DNA from: Pusillimonas sp. MFBS29
Lineage (GTDB): Bacteria; Pseudomonadota; Gammaproteobacteria; Burkholderiales; Burkholderiaceae_B
Direction of reading: 5' to 3'
Assembly: GCF_020687695.1 (NCBI RefSeq)
Contig: NZ_JAJEWL010000001.1
Coordinates: forward strand, 62,001 to 126,000
Length of the DNA stretch: 64,000 bases
Part shown: positions 18,330 to 27,738 of the stretch, piece after piece
Position numbering within the stretch: the stretch's first letter is position 1
Layout of the letters: each line of letters begins with the position of its first letter
Position numbers and translations under genes: made by a program
Notes under the pieces: model-generated
What the model saw: the letters and a program-made list of their open reading frames with translations, nothing else
The model's database searches: none
Told to the model about the DNA's origin: nothing

Positions 18330-18484
18330 ATCGGATGTCGAGACGTGATTGCAAAGGGAAAACCCTTGATCACCCAGGCTCAAGCTTAATCAGCTTTCGT
18401 AGCCCGACATGCCAAGGTTGTCTCCTCCACCCTCCTCCTTTGGTGGATTTAACCCGAGATCTCACGATCTCGGGTTTTTTTTTG
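18330..18484 (+). ncRNA. Candidate structured small RNA with anti-Shine-Dalgarno loop
   Basis: The 155-nt stretch has its own promoter and terminator and no convincing open frame. A closing stem ATGTCG (18335-18340)/CGACAT (18405-18410) encloses two hairpins: GTGAT/ATCAC (18345-18349, 18369-18373) continuing into AAGGG/CCCTT (18354-18358, 18363-18367), and GGCT/AGCC (18377-18380, 18401-18404) continuing into AAGCT/AGCTT (18382-18386, 18392-18396). This forms a three-way junction. A fourth hairpin, TCCACC (18426-18431)/GGTGGA (18442-18447), presents the loop CTCCTCCTTT, complementary to ribosome binding sites. The layout recalls CcsR/cuckoo-type C-rich-loop sRNAs, but identity is not established. 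Confidence 0.7.
18451..18483 (+). terminator. Rho-independent terminator of the small RNA
   Basis: AACCCGAGATC (18451-18461) pairs perfectly with GATCTCGGGTT (18466-18476) around the 4-nt loop TCAC, followed by an uninterrupted T tract to 18483. It is one of the strongest intrinsic terminators in the window and ends the candidate sRNA about 160 bp before the next gene. Confidence 0.95.
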
Positions 18485-18643
18485 CCTTTTTCAGCCTTTC
18501 TATCCTACAGTTGCACATGTGTCGTACGAGTAATTGCTGCGTAGCAAAAAGATACGTCTGACGCAATTGCTTACCGTTATTGGAGCAGTCTGCTTACAGG
18601 CACGGCACATAATATCAATGCATTCATTGTTCATAGGGATCGT

Positions 18644-19783
18644 GTGTTTTCTTCTCCTCTCTGGGAATCGTTTACCTGGTTTTATATTTGTGTCGTAGCG
18701 TTCATGGTGGGCGGGCTGATCGTTGCCTCCGAACGCTGGCACGGGGTATTTACAGGCGACTCTGATTTAAGCAAACCGCAGGCCTCTCACTCGCGGGCAA
18801 CGCCACGCGTGGGTGGGCTGGCTGTTGTGGCCGGCAGCCTTGCCGGGCTGCTGGTGCTCGGGCCCAGCAACATGACCCTGACCTGGCTGTGGCCCGTATT
18901 GTTCATTGCGGCCATGCCGGTATTCGTGGCGGGTTTGCTTGAAGACATCACCAAGGACGTAGGCGCGGGCAAGCGTCTGCTGGCCGCCTTCCTTTCGGCA
19001 GCGATTGCCTGGTGGCTGCTGGGTGGCGTATCGCGTGTGGGTTTGTCGTGGGCCGACACCATCCTGGCATTCTGGCCGGTATCCCTGCTGTTCACCATGA
19101 TCGCAGTGGGTGGCTGTACGCACGCACTGAATATTGTGGACGGCATGAATGGCCTGGCGGGCATGATAGCCACGCTCATGGCCTTGTCCCTGGCGCTGGT
19201 CGCCCTGCAGGTTCAGGATATTCCCATTTTCCTCATTTCAGCGGCATTGGCGTCTGCCACGCTGGGCTTCCTGGTCTGGAATTTCCCCTTCGGACGTGTT
19301 TTTCTGGGTGATGGCGGCGCCTATTTCCTGGGTTTCATGCTGGCTGAGCTTGCGGTGCAGCTGGTGGTGCGCAACCCCAGTGTTTCGCCGTTCTATGCGC
19401 TGGCTGTCTTGTTTTACCCGGTCTTCGAGACTTTGTTTTCCATCTGGCGTCGCCGTTTCAAGCGGGGCACGCCAGTCGACCAACCCGATGCGCTGCATTT
19501 GCATCAACTGGTTTTCCGGCGTCTGGTCCGTGTGACCTTCAGTCGTGACCGACGCCATGCGGTGCCGGCATTGTGTAATGCCATGACTTCACCCTATCTT
19601 TGGGTATTGGCATTGATAGGCCTGGTTCCGGCAACCATCTGGTGGGATAACGCCTGGATACTGTGCGCGAGCCTGGTGGCTTTTTCGTCTGCCTACCTTT
19701 GGCTGTATTCCCGCCTGGTTTCCTGGCGCCGTCCGTCGTGGTTATTGTTGCCCTCGTTAGGGCGAAACGACCACCGCAAATAG
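18644..19783 (+). CDS. WecA/MraY-family undecaprenyl-phosphate sugar-1-phosphate transferase
   Basis: A 379-residue polytopic glycosyltransferase of the GT4 (MraY/WecA) class that transfers a GlcNAc- or related sugar-1-phosphate to undecaprenyl phosphate to begin glycan assembly. Key motifs are TPRVGGLAVV, LLEDITKDVGAGKRL, NIVDGMNGLAG and FLGDGGAYFLG, plus the histidine box DALHLHQLVFRR. A GTG start is used. The 160 bp between the sRNA terminator and this start hold only a small hairpin (18534-18547). It is the first gene of the polysaccharide cluster and the probable initiating enzyme. Confidence 0.88.
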   Translation: MFSSPLWESFTWFYICVVAFMVGGLIVASERWHGVFTGDSDLSKPQASHSRATPRVGGLAVVAGSLAGLLVLGPSNMTLTWLWPVLFIAAMPVFVAGLLEDITKDVGAGKRLLAAFLSAAIAWWLLGGVSRVGLSWADTILAFWPVSLLFTMIAVGGCTHALNIVDGMNGLAGMIATLMALSLALVALQVQDIPIFLISAALASATLGFLVWNFPFGRVFLGDGGAYFLGFMLAELAVQLVVRNPSVSPFYALAVLFYPVFETLFSIWRRRFKRGTPVDQPDALHLHQLVFRRLVRVTFSRDRRHAVPALCNAMTSPYLWVLALIGLVPATIWWDNAWILCASLVAFSSAYLWLYSRLVSWRRPSWLLLPSLGRNDHRK

Positions 19784-19828
19784 TAAAATTAACTTAATCT
19801 TAATAGCGCCTCGCGCGGGAGATTCAAC

Positions 19829-21103
19829 TTGCAGATTCAGGATGTGAAACTTGCAGTAGTCGGCTTGGGCTACGTGGGCCTGCCATTGGCAGTCGAGTTC
19901 GGTAAAAAGCGTACTGTGCTGGGGTTCGACATCAACCCCAGGCGTGTGGCCGAACTAAAAGAAGGGCGTGACCATACGCTCGAGGTAGATGAGGCCGAGC
20001 TTGCTGAAGCAAAGCAACTCAGCTTCAGCAACGAGGCCGAGCACCTGGCCCAGGCCAACGTGTTCATCGTGACCGTGCCTACGCCTATCGATCAGTACAA
20101 GCAGCCCGACCTGACCCCTCTGGTACGCGCCAGCGAAACCATAGGCAAGGTGCTCAAGCGTGGCGATATCGTGATCTATGAGTCCACGGTTTATCCCGGT
20201 GCCACCGAAGAAGATTGCGTGCCTGTACTTGAGCGCGTTTCCGGCCTGCGGTTCAACGAAGACTTTTTCGCCGGCTACAGCCCCGAGCGCATCAATCCCG
20301 GTGACAAGGCGCACCGGGTATCGACCATCAAGAAGGTTACGTCGGGATCCACTCCTGAAATTGCTGACCTGGTCGACGCGCTTTACGGCGAGATCATCGT
20401 GGCCGGTACCCATAAGGCACCGTCCATACGGGTGGCCGAAGCAGCCAAGGTTATTGAAAACACCCAGCGTGACGTCAATATCGCGCTCATCAACGAGCTG
20501 GCACTGATTTTCAACAAGATGGGTATCGACACCCAGGCTGTCCTTGAGGCGGCAGGAACCAAATGGAATTTTCTGCCGTTCCGTCCAGGTCTGGTCGGAG
20601 GCCACTGCATAGGCGTGGATCCCTACTATCTGACTCACAAGGCGCAATCCATCGGCTATCACCCCGAAATCATTCTGGCCGGTCGCAGGCTGAACGATTC
20701 CATGGGCGGCTATGTGGTGTCGCAGCTGGTCAAGGGCATGACGCAGCGCTGCATACAGGTGCAGGGCTCGCGAGTACTGCTCATGGGTCTGGCCTTCAAG
20801 GAAAACTGCCCCGACCTGCGCAATACGCGTATTGTCGATATCGTCCGGGAATTGGGCGAATACAGCATAGCGGTCGATGTGTACGACCCATGGGTCGATC
20901 CCCAGGAAGCACAGCATGAGTACGGCATAGAGCTGGTTTCCAGCCCGGCACAGGGCGCATACGATGCCATTATCCTGGCCGTCGCACACGAGCAGTTTGT
21001 CGCCATGGGCAGTCAGGCCATTCATGCGCTGGGCAAGCCAGAGCACGTGTTGTACGACCTTAAGTATGTACTGAAAGCCGACGAGGCTGACTTGCGCCTG
21101 TAA
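19829..21103 (+). CDS. tviB: UDP-N-acetyl-D-glucosamine 6-dehydrogenase (WbpO/TviB type)
   Basis: A 424-residue nucleotide-sugar dehydrogenase that oxidises C6 of UDP-GlcNAc or UDP-GalNAc with two NAD+ to give the uronic acid. The Rossmann motif [12 protein letters not shown] starts at residue ~9, followed by [11 protein letters not shown], and the catalytic cysteine lies in [24 protein letters not shown] start with GGGAG upstream is used. It pairs with the following C4 epimerase exactly as WbpO/WbpP or TviB/TviC do. Distinction from UDP-glucose dehydrogenase rests on the [22 protein letters not shown]-type segment ([16 protein letters not shown] here) and on context. Confidence 0.9.
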   Translation: MQIQDVKLAVVGLGYVGLPLAVEFGKKRTVLGFDINPRRVAELKEGRDHTLEVDEAELAEAKQLSFSNEAEHLAQANVFIVTVPTPIDQYKQPDLTPLVRASETIGKVLKRGDIVIYESTVYPGATEEDCVPVLERVSGLRFNEDFFAGYSPERINPGDKAHRVSTIKKVTSGSTPEIADLVDALYGEIIVAGTHKAPSIRVAEAAKVIENTQRDVNIALINELALIFNKMGIDTQAVLEAAGTKWNFLPFRPGLVGGHCIGVDPYYLTHKAQSIGYHPEIILAGRRLNDSMGGYVVSQLVKGMTQRCIQVQGSRVLLMGLAFKENCPDLRNTRIVDIVRELGEYSIAVDVYDPWVDPQEAQHEYGIELVSSPAQGAYDAIILAVAHEQFVAMGSQAIHALGKPEHVLYDLKYVLKADEADLRL

Positions 21104-21143
21104 GGCGCCGCACATACTGGTTTTTGAATTACGAGGGGTACAT

Positions 21144-22169
21144 ATGAGCACACGATATCAGGAAATCACGGCAGGTCTGCAATCCGAGCCCAAGGTGTGG
21201 CTGGTTACCGGATGCGCGGGTTTCATTGGGTCCAACCTGCTTGAGGCACTTTTGATGCTGGGGCAGAAGGTAGTGGGCCTGGATAACTTCGCCACGGGCC
21301 ATCGCTATAACCTCGAGGAAGTCCAGAAAACGGTCAGCGCTGAACAATGGAGCAACTTCACGCTTATCGAAGGCGATATTCGCGATGCCGAAGTTTGCCG
21401 CCAGGTCACCGAAGGGGTGGATTACGTCCTGCATCAGGCTGCATTGGGCTCGGTTCCCCGTTCGCTCAAAGACCCTGTCACCACCAACAGCGTGAATATT
21501 GGTGGTTTTCTGAACATGCTGGTGGCTGCGCGTGATGCCGGAGTCAAGTCCTTTGTCTATGCTGCGTCCAGCTCTACTTATGGCGATCACGAGGCCTTGC
21601 CCAAGGTCGAGGACCGCATCGGACGGCCATTGTCGCCGTATGCCGTGACCAAGTACGTGAACGAGCTGTATGCCGATGTATTCCAGCGTTCCTATGGTTT
21701 TGGCAGTGTCGGCCTGCGCTACTTCAACGTATTCGGCAAGCGTCAGGATCCCAACGGAGCTTATGCCGCCGTTATTCCAAAGTGGATCGCTGCCATGATC
21801 CGTGGCGACGATGTGGTGGTGAACGGAGACGGCGAAACCAGTCGCGATTTCTGCTTTATCGAAAACGTGGTGCAGGCAAATATTCTTGCTGCACTGGCGC
21901 AGCCCGAAGGTGTCAATCAGGTCTACAACGTGGCCGTCAATGCCCGTACCAGCCTGAACGAGCTGTTCGAGTACCTGGCGCAAGCATTGGGCAACAACGG
22001 TATCGTGTACGACAAGCAGCCGGTCTATGCCGACTTCCGGGCGGGCGACGTGCGTCACTCCCAGGCCGACATCAGCAAGGCCAGGCAACTGCTGGGCTAC
22101 GAGCCGATGCATACCATCGTGCAGGGGCTGGAAGTCTCCATGCCTTGGTATACGCAGTTCCTGCGTTAA
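21144..22169 (+). CDS. wbpP: UDP-N-acetylglucosamine 4-epimerase (WbpP/TviC type)
   Basis: A 341-residue extended short-chain dehydrogenase/reductase. The NAD motif is [13 protein letters not shown] and the catalytic [13 protein letters not shown] carries the Yxxx[13 protein letters not shown] supplies the serine. The sequence resembles WbpP, which interconverts UDP-GlcNAc(A) and UDP-GalNAc(A). It lies 40 bp after the dehydrogenase gene with AGGGG before its ATG, so the two likely supply UDP-GalNAcA for the glycan made by this cluster. Confidence 0.9.
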   Translation: MSTRYQEITAGLQSEPKVWLVTGCAGFIGSNLLEALLMLGQKVVGLDNFATGHRYNLEEVQKTVSAEQWSNFTLIEGDIRDAEVCRQVTEGVDYVLHQAALGSVPRSLKDPVTTNSVNIGGFLNMLVAARDAGVKSFVYAASSSTYGDHEALPKVEDRIGRPLSPYAVTKYVNELYADVFQRSYGFGSVGLRYFNVFGKRQDPNGAYAAVIPKWIAAMIRGDDVVVNGDGETSRDFCFIENVVQANILAALAQPEGVNQVYNVAVNARTSLNELFEYLAQALGNNGIVYDKQPVYADFRAGDVRHSQADISKARQLLGYEPMHTIVQGLEVSMPWYTQFLR

Positions 22170-22170
22170 T

Positions 22171-23520
22171 TTGAAAACGTTCAGGCAGCGTCTGGCCGGG
22201 CTGCACTCTGACCACAAGCGCATCGCCCAGGGGGCGATGCGTGTTGCTTTCTTCCTGTTGCTGGGCAAGGCTGCGGGTGCGTTCAAGGAAATGGCGGTGG
22301 CCTACCGCTATGGCGTCAGCGATGCGGTCGATGCCTACCAGTTCACCATGGTCATGGCGAACTGGCTGCCGGTCACTATCGTGGGGGCACTGTCGGTAGT
22401 CCTCATTCCGGTGCTGGTCCGTACACGCAGGGAAGACCGTGCGGCGCGCAGGCTTTTCATGGGTGAGCTGCAAGCCTGGCTGATTGCCGGCGGAACGGTG
22501 CTGGCCGTCGGTACCTATGTTGCATGGCCCTGGGTACTGGAATGGGCTGGAATGGGTTTGCCCGAACAAGCACGGCGTATGAGCGGCGAGCTGATGTTCG
22601 CATTTGCGCCGGCAGCCCTGCTCACACTTATGACTGGTCTGAGCGCAGCACGCTTGCGTGCCCATGAGCGCCATATCAACACTTTGCTGGACAGCGTGCC
22701 GGCCATTGTCATACTGATTTGGGTGCTGCTGGCAGCGACGGTCAATGACGTCGGCCCGTTGATGTGGGGCACATTGGTCGGCTACATGATTCAGTCGGCA
22801 TGGCTGTTGTGGCTGGCTGCCAGAGCCGACGGCATGTGGGGCAGGCCACGCTGGAGCCTGAATGCGCATCAGTGGCCTGACCTGGTCAAGGCTGCAGGCA
22901 TCATGCTCGTGGGGCAGGTGGCCATGAGCTTTGTCGGCCCTATCGATCAATACACGGCTGCGGGACTGGATGGCAATGCCAACGCCACGCTGGGCTACGC
23001 CAGCCGTCTGCTATCGTTGTTGCTGGGTGTGGGCGCGGCGTCGGTGGGACGTGCAGCCCTGCCTGTTCTGGCGGATATCCAGGCACGGGGGGATCAGCAC
23101 AGGGCGCGCGCCACGGCGTTGAAATGGTCGGCGCTGATGCTGTTGGCAGGTATCGGCGTGGTTCTGGCAGGCTGGGTGCTGGCCCCATGGGGGGTGGCGC
23201 TGCTGTTCGAACGAGGCGAGTTCACTGCAGAAAATACACTGCAAGTAGCCCATGTGTTGCGTTGGGGGCTGCTGCAAATGCCTTTTTATTTTGGCGTGCT
23301 GATACTGGTGCAATTGCTGGCCAGCCAGAACCGCTATCGCATCATGGCAGCCATTGCGGTGGCCAATTTCCTGATGAAGGCCCTGATGAATTATCTGTGG
23401 GCTCCCGTCATGGGACCTGCGGGCATCATGCTGGCGACCAGCATCATGTACGCTTCTTCTTACGTTTGTTATGTGATGGTGGCGCTGCGGCCCGTTGCCG
23501 GCAATGCGCCATCCCGCTAG
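22171..23520 (+). CDS. MurJ/MviN-like lipid-linked oligosaccharide flippase
   Basis: A roughly 449-residue polytopic membrane protein of the MOP superfamily. Features such as FKEMAVAYRYGVSDAVDAYQ at the N-terminus and ALLFERGEFTAENT in the second half are typical of MurJ-like proteins. It probably moves the undecaprenyl-linked glycan across the inner membrane. A TTG at 22171, one base after the wbpP stop, is the likeliest start; an ATG at 22237 is possible but too close to its G-rich upstream tract. Its place in the cluster suggests a glycan flippase rather than the essential MurJ. Confidence 0.82.
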   Translation: MKTFRQRLAGLHSDHKRIAQGAMRVAFFLLLGKAAGAFKEMAVAYRYGVSDAVDAYQFTMVMANWLPVTIVGALSVVLIPVLVRTRREDRAARRLFMGELQAWLIAGGTVLAVGTYVAWPWVLEWAGMGLPEQARRMSGELMFAFAPAALLTLMTGLSAARLRAHERHINTLLDSVPAIVILIWVLLAATVNDVGPLMWGTLVGYMIQSAWLLWLAARADGMWGRPRWSLNAHQWPDLVKAAGIMLVGQVAMSFVGPIDQYTAAGLDGNANATLGYASRLLSLLLGVGAASVGRAALPVLADIQARGDQHRARATALKWSALMLLAGIGVVLAGWVLAPWGVALLFERGEFTAENTLQVAHVLRWGLLQMPFYFGVLILVQLLASQNRYRIMAAIAVANFLMKALMNYLWAPVMGPAGIMLATSIMYASSYVCYVMVALRPVAGNAPSR

Positions 23521-23530
23521 AAGGTTTGTT

Positions 23531-24655
23531 TTGAGTCAATCATCCGTTCAACCGCATTTGCTGATAGTTATTCACTCACTGGGCGGAGGTGGGGCAGAGC
23601 GGGTTGCAGCCGATCTGAGCGCCTACTGGGTGCAGCGTGGCTACCGCGTCACCGTTGTCACGCAGGCCGATGCCGGCACCGATGCTTATGCGCTGCATCC
23701 CAAGGTCCGGCGGCACGCGCTGGGCACCGCTTCGGCCAGCACGGGCAAGCTGGGTGCCGTATTGCTTAACATTCGCCGTGTCTGGAGCCTGCGTCGCATT
23801 ATCCGGCGCGAGCGGCCGACCGTGGTGCTGGGCATGATGACGACCTCTTCCATACTGGCCGTGATTGCCGCCCGGGGCGTGCCTTGTCGTGTGATTGCTA
23901 CCGAGCATACCCATCCGCCTTCCCAAACGCTGTCGAATATGTGGTTGCGCTTGCGACGCTGGGCTTATCCGCAAGCGGCGGCGGTGGTGGCGTTGACCTC
24001 GGGCACGGCGCAATGGCTGGAGGAGCATGTGCCGGGGTCGCGCCTGACCGTCATCCCCAATGCGGTGCGCTGGCCTCTGGAAAGCATAGAGCCCGTCATC
24101 GAGCCACCTCCGCGGCAAGGACGCTATCGTATTCTGGCGGTTGGGCGCCTGCACCCGCACAAAGGTTTTGATTTGCTGATACGGGCGTTCGAGGAGATTG
24201 CGGGTCACTTCCCGGACTGGGATCTGGTCATACTGGGCGAGGGTGACTGTCGCGAAGCATTGCAGGCTCAGATAGATGAGGCCGGGCTCTCGGAGCGCAT
24301 CAGCATGCCGGGCAGGGTGGGCAATGTGGCCGACTGGTATGTGCAGTCTGATCTTTATGCGCTCAGCTCAAGAGTCGAGGGCTTGTCCAACACACTGCTG
24401 GAATCCATGGCCAGCGGCCTGACGCCGGTTGCCTACGACTGCGAGACAGGGCCGCGCGAAATCGTACGCAACGGCATAGATGGTGTGCTGGTCAGCCCGG
24501 CCGACGATACCGAGGCGCTGGCTGCGCACCTGTCCGACATGATGGCGCATCCTGAACAGCGCGAAGCCTATGCACGTCGTGCCGTCGATGTGCGTGACCG
24601 GTTTTCCACGACCCGGGTCATGGCATTGTGGAGCAACCTATTTGAAGCGCGCTGA
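23531..24655 (+). CDS. Glycosyltransferase family 4 protein
   Basis: A roughly 374-residue GT-B fold, retaining GT4 glycosyltransferase. The N-terminal acceptor domain has IHSLGGGGAERVAADLS; the donor site includes LAVGRLHPHKGFDLLIRAF and the E(x7)E motif in RVEGLSNTLLESMASG. It probably adds one sugar to the lipid-linked intermediate at the cytoplasmic face. The start chosen is TTG at 23531 with AAGG at 23521-23524, giving MSQSSVQPH; an upstream codon overlaps the flippase gene. Sugar specificity is unknown. Confidence 0.87.
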   Translation: MSQSSVQPHLLIVIHSLGGGGAERVAADLSAYWVQRGYRVTVVTQADAGTDAYALHPKVRRHALGTASASTGKLGAVLLNIRRVWSLRRIIRRERPTVVLGMMTTSSILAVIAARGVPCRVIATEHTHPPSQTLSNMWLRLRRWAYPQAAAVVALTSGTAQWLEEHVPGSRLTVIPNAVRWPLESIEPVIEPPPRQGRYRILAVGRLHPHKGFDLLIRAFEEIAGHFPDWDLVILGEGDCREALQAQIDEAGLSERISMPGRVGNVADWYVQSDLYALSSRVEGLSNTLLESMASGLTPVAYDCETGPREIVRNGIDGVLVSPADDTEALAAHLSDMMAHPEQREAYARRAVDVRDRFSTTRVMALWSNLFEAR

Positions 24656-24691
24656 CGCACCTTGAGGTGCGTGCGCGAAGGTGAGCAGACT

Positions 24692-26611
24692 ATGTGTGGA
24701 ATTGTTGGAATCTGGGGCGGTCTTGCCGACAAGCGTACGGCAATCGAAGTGGGCTGCCGCCGCATGCGTCATCGTGGTCCCGATAGCCATGGCTATTGGT
24801 CAGACGATGCTGCCGGCCTGGCGCTGGGGCATGTCAGGCTGGCTATCCAGGATCTGACCGAAGCCGGCCATCAGCCCATGATCTCTGCATGTGGTCGCTA
24901 TGTGCTGGTACTGAACGGCGAAATATACAATCATCCGGACATGCGTGCGCGACTTGAGGCGCAAGCAAAGGCGCCCGCCTGGCGAGGGCATTCGGATACC
25001 GAGACGATACTGGCTTGTCTGGTTGCCTGGGGTATTCAGGCAACGCTGCAGGCAGCTACCGGTATGTTTGCCCTGGCATTGTGGGACAGGCAGACGGGCA
25101 GGCTGGCACTAGCTCGCGATCGTATGGGTGAAAAGCCTTTGTACATGGGCTACGCTGGCGGAAACTTTGTTTTCGCTTCGGAGCTCAAGGCCATTGCAGG
25201 CATACCCGGATTCGACAAGCAGATAGATCGCAGGGCTTTGTCCTTGCTCATGCGGCATAACTATATCCCGGCGCCGTTCAGCATCTACCAGGGCATAGGC
25301 AAGCTGTTGCCCGGCACCTGGCTGGAGCTGTCGGCGCAAGACCTGCAACAGGCCAGCTTGCCGGCGGCTCAAACTTATTGGTCGGCACAGCTGGTAAGCC
25401 GGCAGGCGCAGGACCATCCCTTGTCGTTTGAGTCTGACCTTCAAGCCGTCGATGCGCTGGAAGCCTTGCTGGGCCAGGCGGTTAAGGGGCAGATGATTTC
25501 CGATGTGGCCCTGGGTGCTTTCTTATCCGGAGGCGTGGACTCGTCGATGGTGGTGGCCTTGATGCAGAACCAGAGCGCCCGGCCCGTCCAGACGTTCTCC
25601 ATAGGGTTTGATGATCCCGCTTTCAACGAGGCCGAATATGCCAGGGCAGTGGCGGCGCATCTGGGCACCACGCATACCGAGCTGTATGTCAGTGCCGCCG
25701 ATGCGCTGAACGTGGTGCCCGACTTGCCGGATCTTTATGACGAGCCATTTGCAGACTCGTCGCAGATTCCTACTACGCTGGTTGCGCGCATGACACGTCA
25801 GCACGTAACCGTGGCCTTGTCGGGTGACGGTGGTGATGAACTGTTTGGTGGCTACTCGCGCTACGTTCGGGCCCAGCGATGGTGGGACAGAAGGCAGGCC
25901 GTACCGGCTGTCTTGCGCGCGCCTTTGGGTGCGCTGGCCCGTGCGGGAGCCGGTTTGCTGCCGGCCGGACACCAGCGTGAGCAGTTCGAGAAGCTTGCCG
26001 ATGTGCTGGGCGCCGCGCACGAAGGGGCCTTCTACCGGCAGTTCGTGTCGTACTGGAAAGATCCCGCACTAGCGGTGATCGGAGCCGAGTTGCCTGCCAC
26101 GCCCTTTGATGAGCCTTCCGACTCCGGCTTGTTTGAGCGGATGATGTTGCTTGATGCACTCACCTATCTGCCTGACGATATCCTGGTCAAGGTCGATCGT
26201 GCAGCCATGGCGTCCAGCCTGGAAACCCGTGTGCCCATGCTGGACCACCGGATATTCGAGTTCGCGCAGCGCCTGCCTTCGTCCTATAAAAGACGGGACG
26301 GACAGGGCAAGTGGCTGCTGCGCCAGGTTCTGTATCGCCATGTGCCGCGTGAAATGATGGATCGTCCCAAGAAGGGATTTTCGGTTCCCATGGCGGCATG
26401 GCTGCGAGGCCCCCTGAAAGACTGGGGAGCAGCGCTGCTGGACCCTGCAAGGCTGAAAAGCGATGGCTTGTTCCATGCAGGCTCCATCAGGCAGAAATGG
26501 CTCGAGCATCAGTCTGGCAAACGCGACTGGAGTACCCATTTGTGGAGTGTGCTCATGACGCAGGCCTGGCTTGACAAGGCCGATACCAATACGGATACAG
26601 GCTCGCCATGA
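24692..26611 (+). CDS. asnB: Glutamine-hydrolysing asparagine synthase-type amidotransferase
   Basis: A 639-residue protein with an N-terminal class II glutamine amidotransferase domain beginning at the catalytic Cys2 (MCGIVGIWGG; RHRGPDSHG follows) and a C-terminal synthetase domain with the ATP loop GAFLSGGVDSSMVVALM. The ATG at 24692 was chosen because the nucleophilic cysteine must follow the initiator methionine. In a polysaccharide cluster beside UDP-GalNAcA-forming enzymes, it more likely amidates a uronic acid (as P. aeruginosa WbpS does) than makes asparagine; this is an inference. It overlaps the next gene by 4 bp. Confidence 0.92.
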   Translation: MCGIVGIWGGLADKRTAIEVGCRRMRHRGPDSHGYWSDDAAGLALGHVRLAIQDLTEAGHQPMISACGRYVLVLNGEIYNHPDMRARLEAQAKAPAWRGHSDTETILACLVAWGIQATLQAATGMFALALWDRQTGRLALARDRMGEKPLYMGYAGGNFVFASELKAIAGIPGFDKQIDRRALSLLMRHNYIPAPFSIYQGIGKLLPGTWLELSAQDLQQASLPAAQTYWSAQLVSRQAQDHPLSFESDLQAVDALEALLGQAVKGQMISDVALGAFLSGGVDSSMVVALMQNQSARPVQTFSIGFDDPAFNEAEYARAVAAHLGTTHTELYVSAADALNVVPDLPDLYDEPFADSSQIPTTLVARMTRQHVTVALSGDGGDELFGGYSRYVRAQRWWDRRQAVPAVLRAPLGALARAGAGLLPAGHQREQFEKLADVLGAAHEGAFYRQFVSYWKDPALAVIGAELPATPFDEPSDSGLFERMMLLDALTYLPDDILVKVDRAAMASSLETRVPMLDHRIFEFAQRLPSSYKRRDGQGKWLLRQVLYRHVPREMMDRPKKGFSVPMAAWLRGPLKDWGAALLDPARLKSDGLFHAGSIRQKWLEHQSGKRDWSTHLWSVLMTQAWLDKADTNTDTGSP

Positions 26612-27738
26612 AGATACTTTTTTTTGTCAGTTCCATGCATGCAGGAGGAGCAGAACGTGTAGCGGCCACTTTGGCCAGCGCCTGGGCCAAACGGGGCGAT
26701 ACCGTTACCCTGGTGCCGACTTATACCGGCAAGGGCAGCTGTTTCTATCCGCTGGACCCGGCCGTGCGCCTGGAGTGGCTGGCTGATCGCATGGGTGGCT
26801 TCGGCCGCAAGGCCTTGCCGCCACTCGGCAAACCAGGCGCCATTCGCAATCTTGTGCGCGAGGTTCAGCCGGATGTCATCGTTTCGTTTCTGACCAATGT
26901 CAATGTCATGGTGCTGCTGGCGACCAAGGGCATGGGTGTGCCGGTAATCGTCTGCGAGCGCACCAATCCGGCTTTCAGCAGCAGCGCGGGCAAGGTATTG
27001 CAGTTCCTTAGACGCAAGACTTATCCGTGGGCTGCCAAAGTGCTCATGCAGTCACAGGATGGCGTGCAGGCTCTGAAGAAGATGGTGCCGGGGGTAGAGC
27101 AACTTGGCGTCATTCCCAATCCGCTGCCACCTGATCTCGAGGTGTGGCCCGGTAAGGCAAGGGCACTGACAGAACGCAAGCAAATAATGGCCATGGGGCG
27201 TATGGTTCCGTTCAAGCGTTTTGATGCGTTGATTGCCGCGTTTGCTGCGCTGGCTCACGACTACCCGGACTGGGATCTGACCATCTGGGGAGACGGCCCG
27301 CTGCGCAGTGAACTCGAACAACAGGTGCGCGATACCGGCCTGGAGTCGCGTATAACGCTGCCCGGACGAACCAGCCAGCCCTGGCAGGAGCTGGCCAGGG
27401 CCGATGTTTTTGCGCTCACTTCTCAGGTCGAAGGCTTTCCCAACGTGTTGCTTGAGGCGATGGCACTGGGCTGCGCCTGCGTCACGGTGGATTGTCCCAG
27501 CGGGCCTAGGGAAATGAGTCAGGACGGCAGAGATGCCGTGCTGATTCCGCTGGATGATCACGGCGCGCTGGTTGCCGGGCTGCGGCAACTGATTGATGAT
27601 GACGTGCTGCGCGGCACGCTCGGCCAGCGTGCTGCCGCCAGCGTGAGGGCACGCTATGGCCTGGAGCAAGTCCTGGCCTTATGGGATGCTGTATTTGCCT
27701 CGACAGGAGTGCCTGCCAGGCAGGATGGACGCGTATGA
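26608..27738 (+). CDS. Glycosyltransferase family 4 protein
   Basis: A 376-residue GT-B enzyme of GT4/GalNAc-transferase type. The N-terminus FVSSMHAGGAERVAATLAS and the donor-site motif SQVEGFPNVLLEAMALG are clear, with AMGRMVPFKRFDALIAAFA in between. It is similar in plan to the GT at 23531 but not a close duplicate. ATGA overlaps on both sides (with asnB and with the following fusion gene) indicate translational coupling. Donor and acceptor are unknown. Confidence 0.88.
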   Translation: MKILFFVSSMHAGGAERVAATLASAWAKRGDTVTLVPTYTGKGSCFYPLDPAVRLEWLADRMGGFGRKALPPLGKPGAIRNLVREVQPDVIVSFLTNVNVMVLLATKGMGVPVIVCERTNPAFSSSAGKVLQFLRRKTYPWAAKVLMQSQDGVQALKKMVPGVEQLGVIPNPLPPDLEVWPGKARALTERKQIMAMGRMVPFKRFDALIAAFAALAHDYPDWDLTIWGDGPLRSELEQQVRDTGLESRITLPGRTSQPWQELARADVFALTSQVEGFPNVLLEAMALGCACVTVDCPSGPREMSQDGRDAVLIPLDDHGALVAGLRQLIDDDVLRGTLGQRAAASVRARYGLEQVLALWDAVFASTGVPARQDGRV

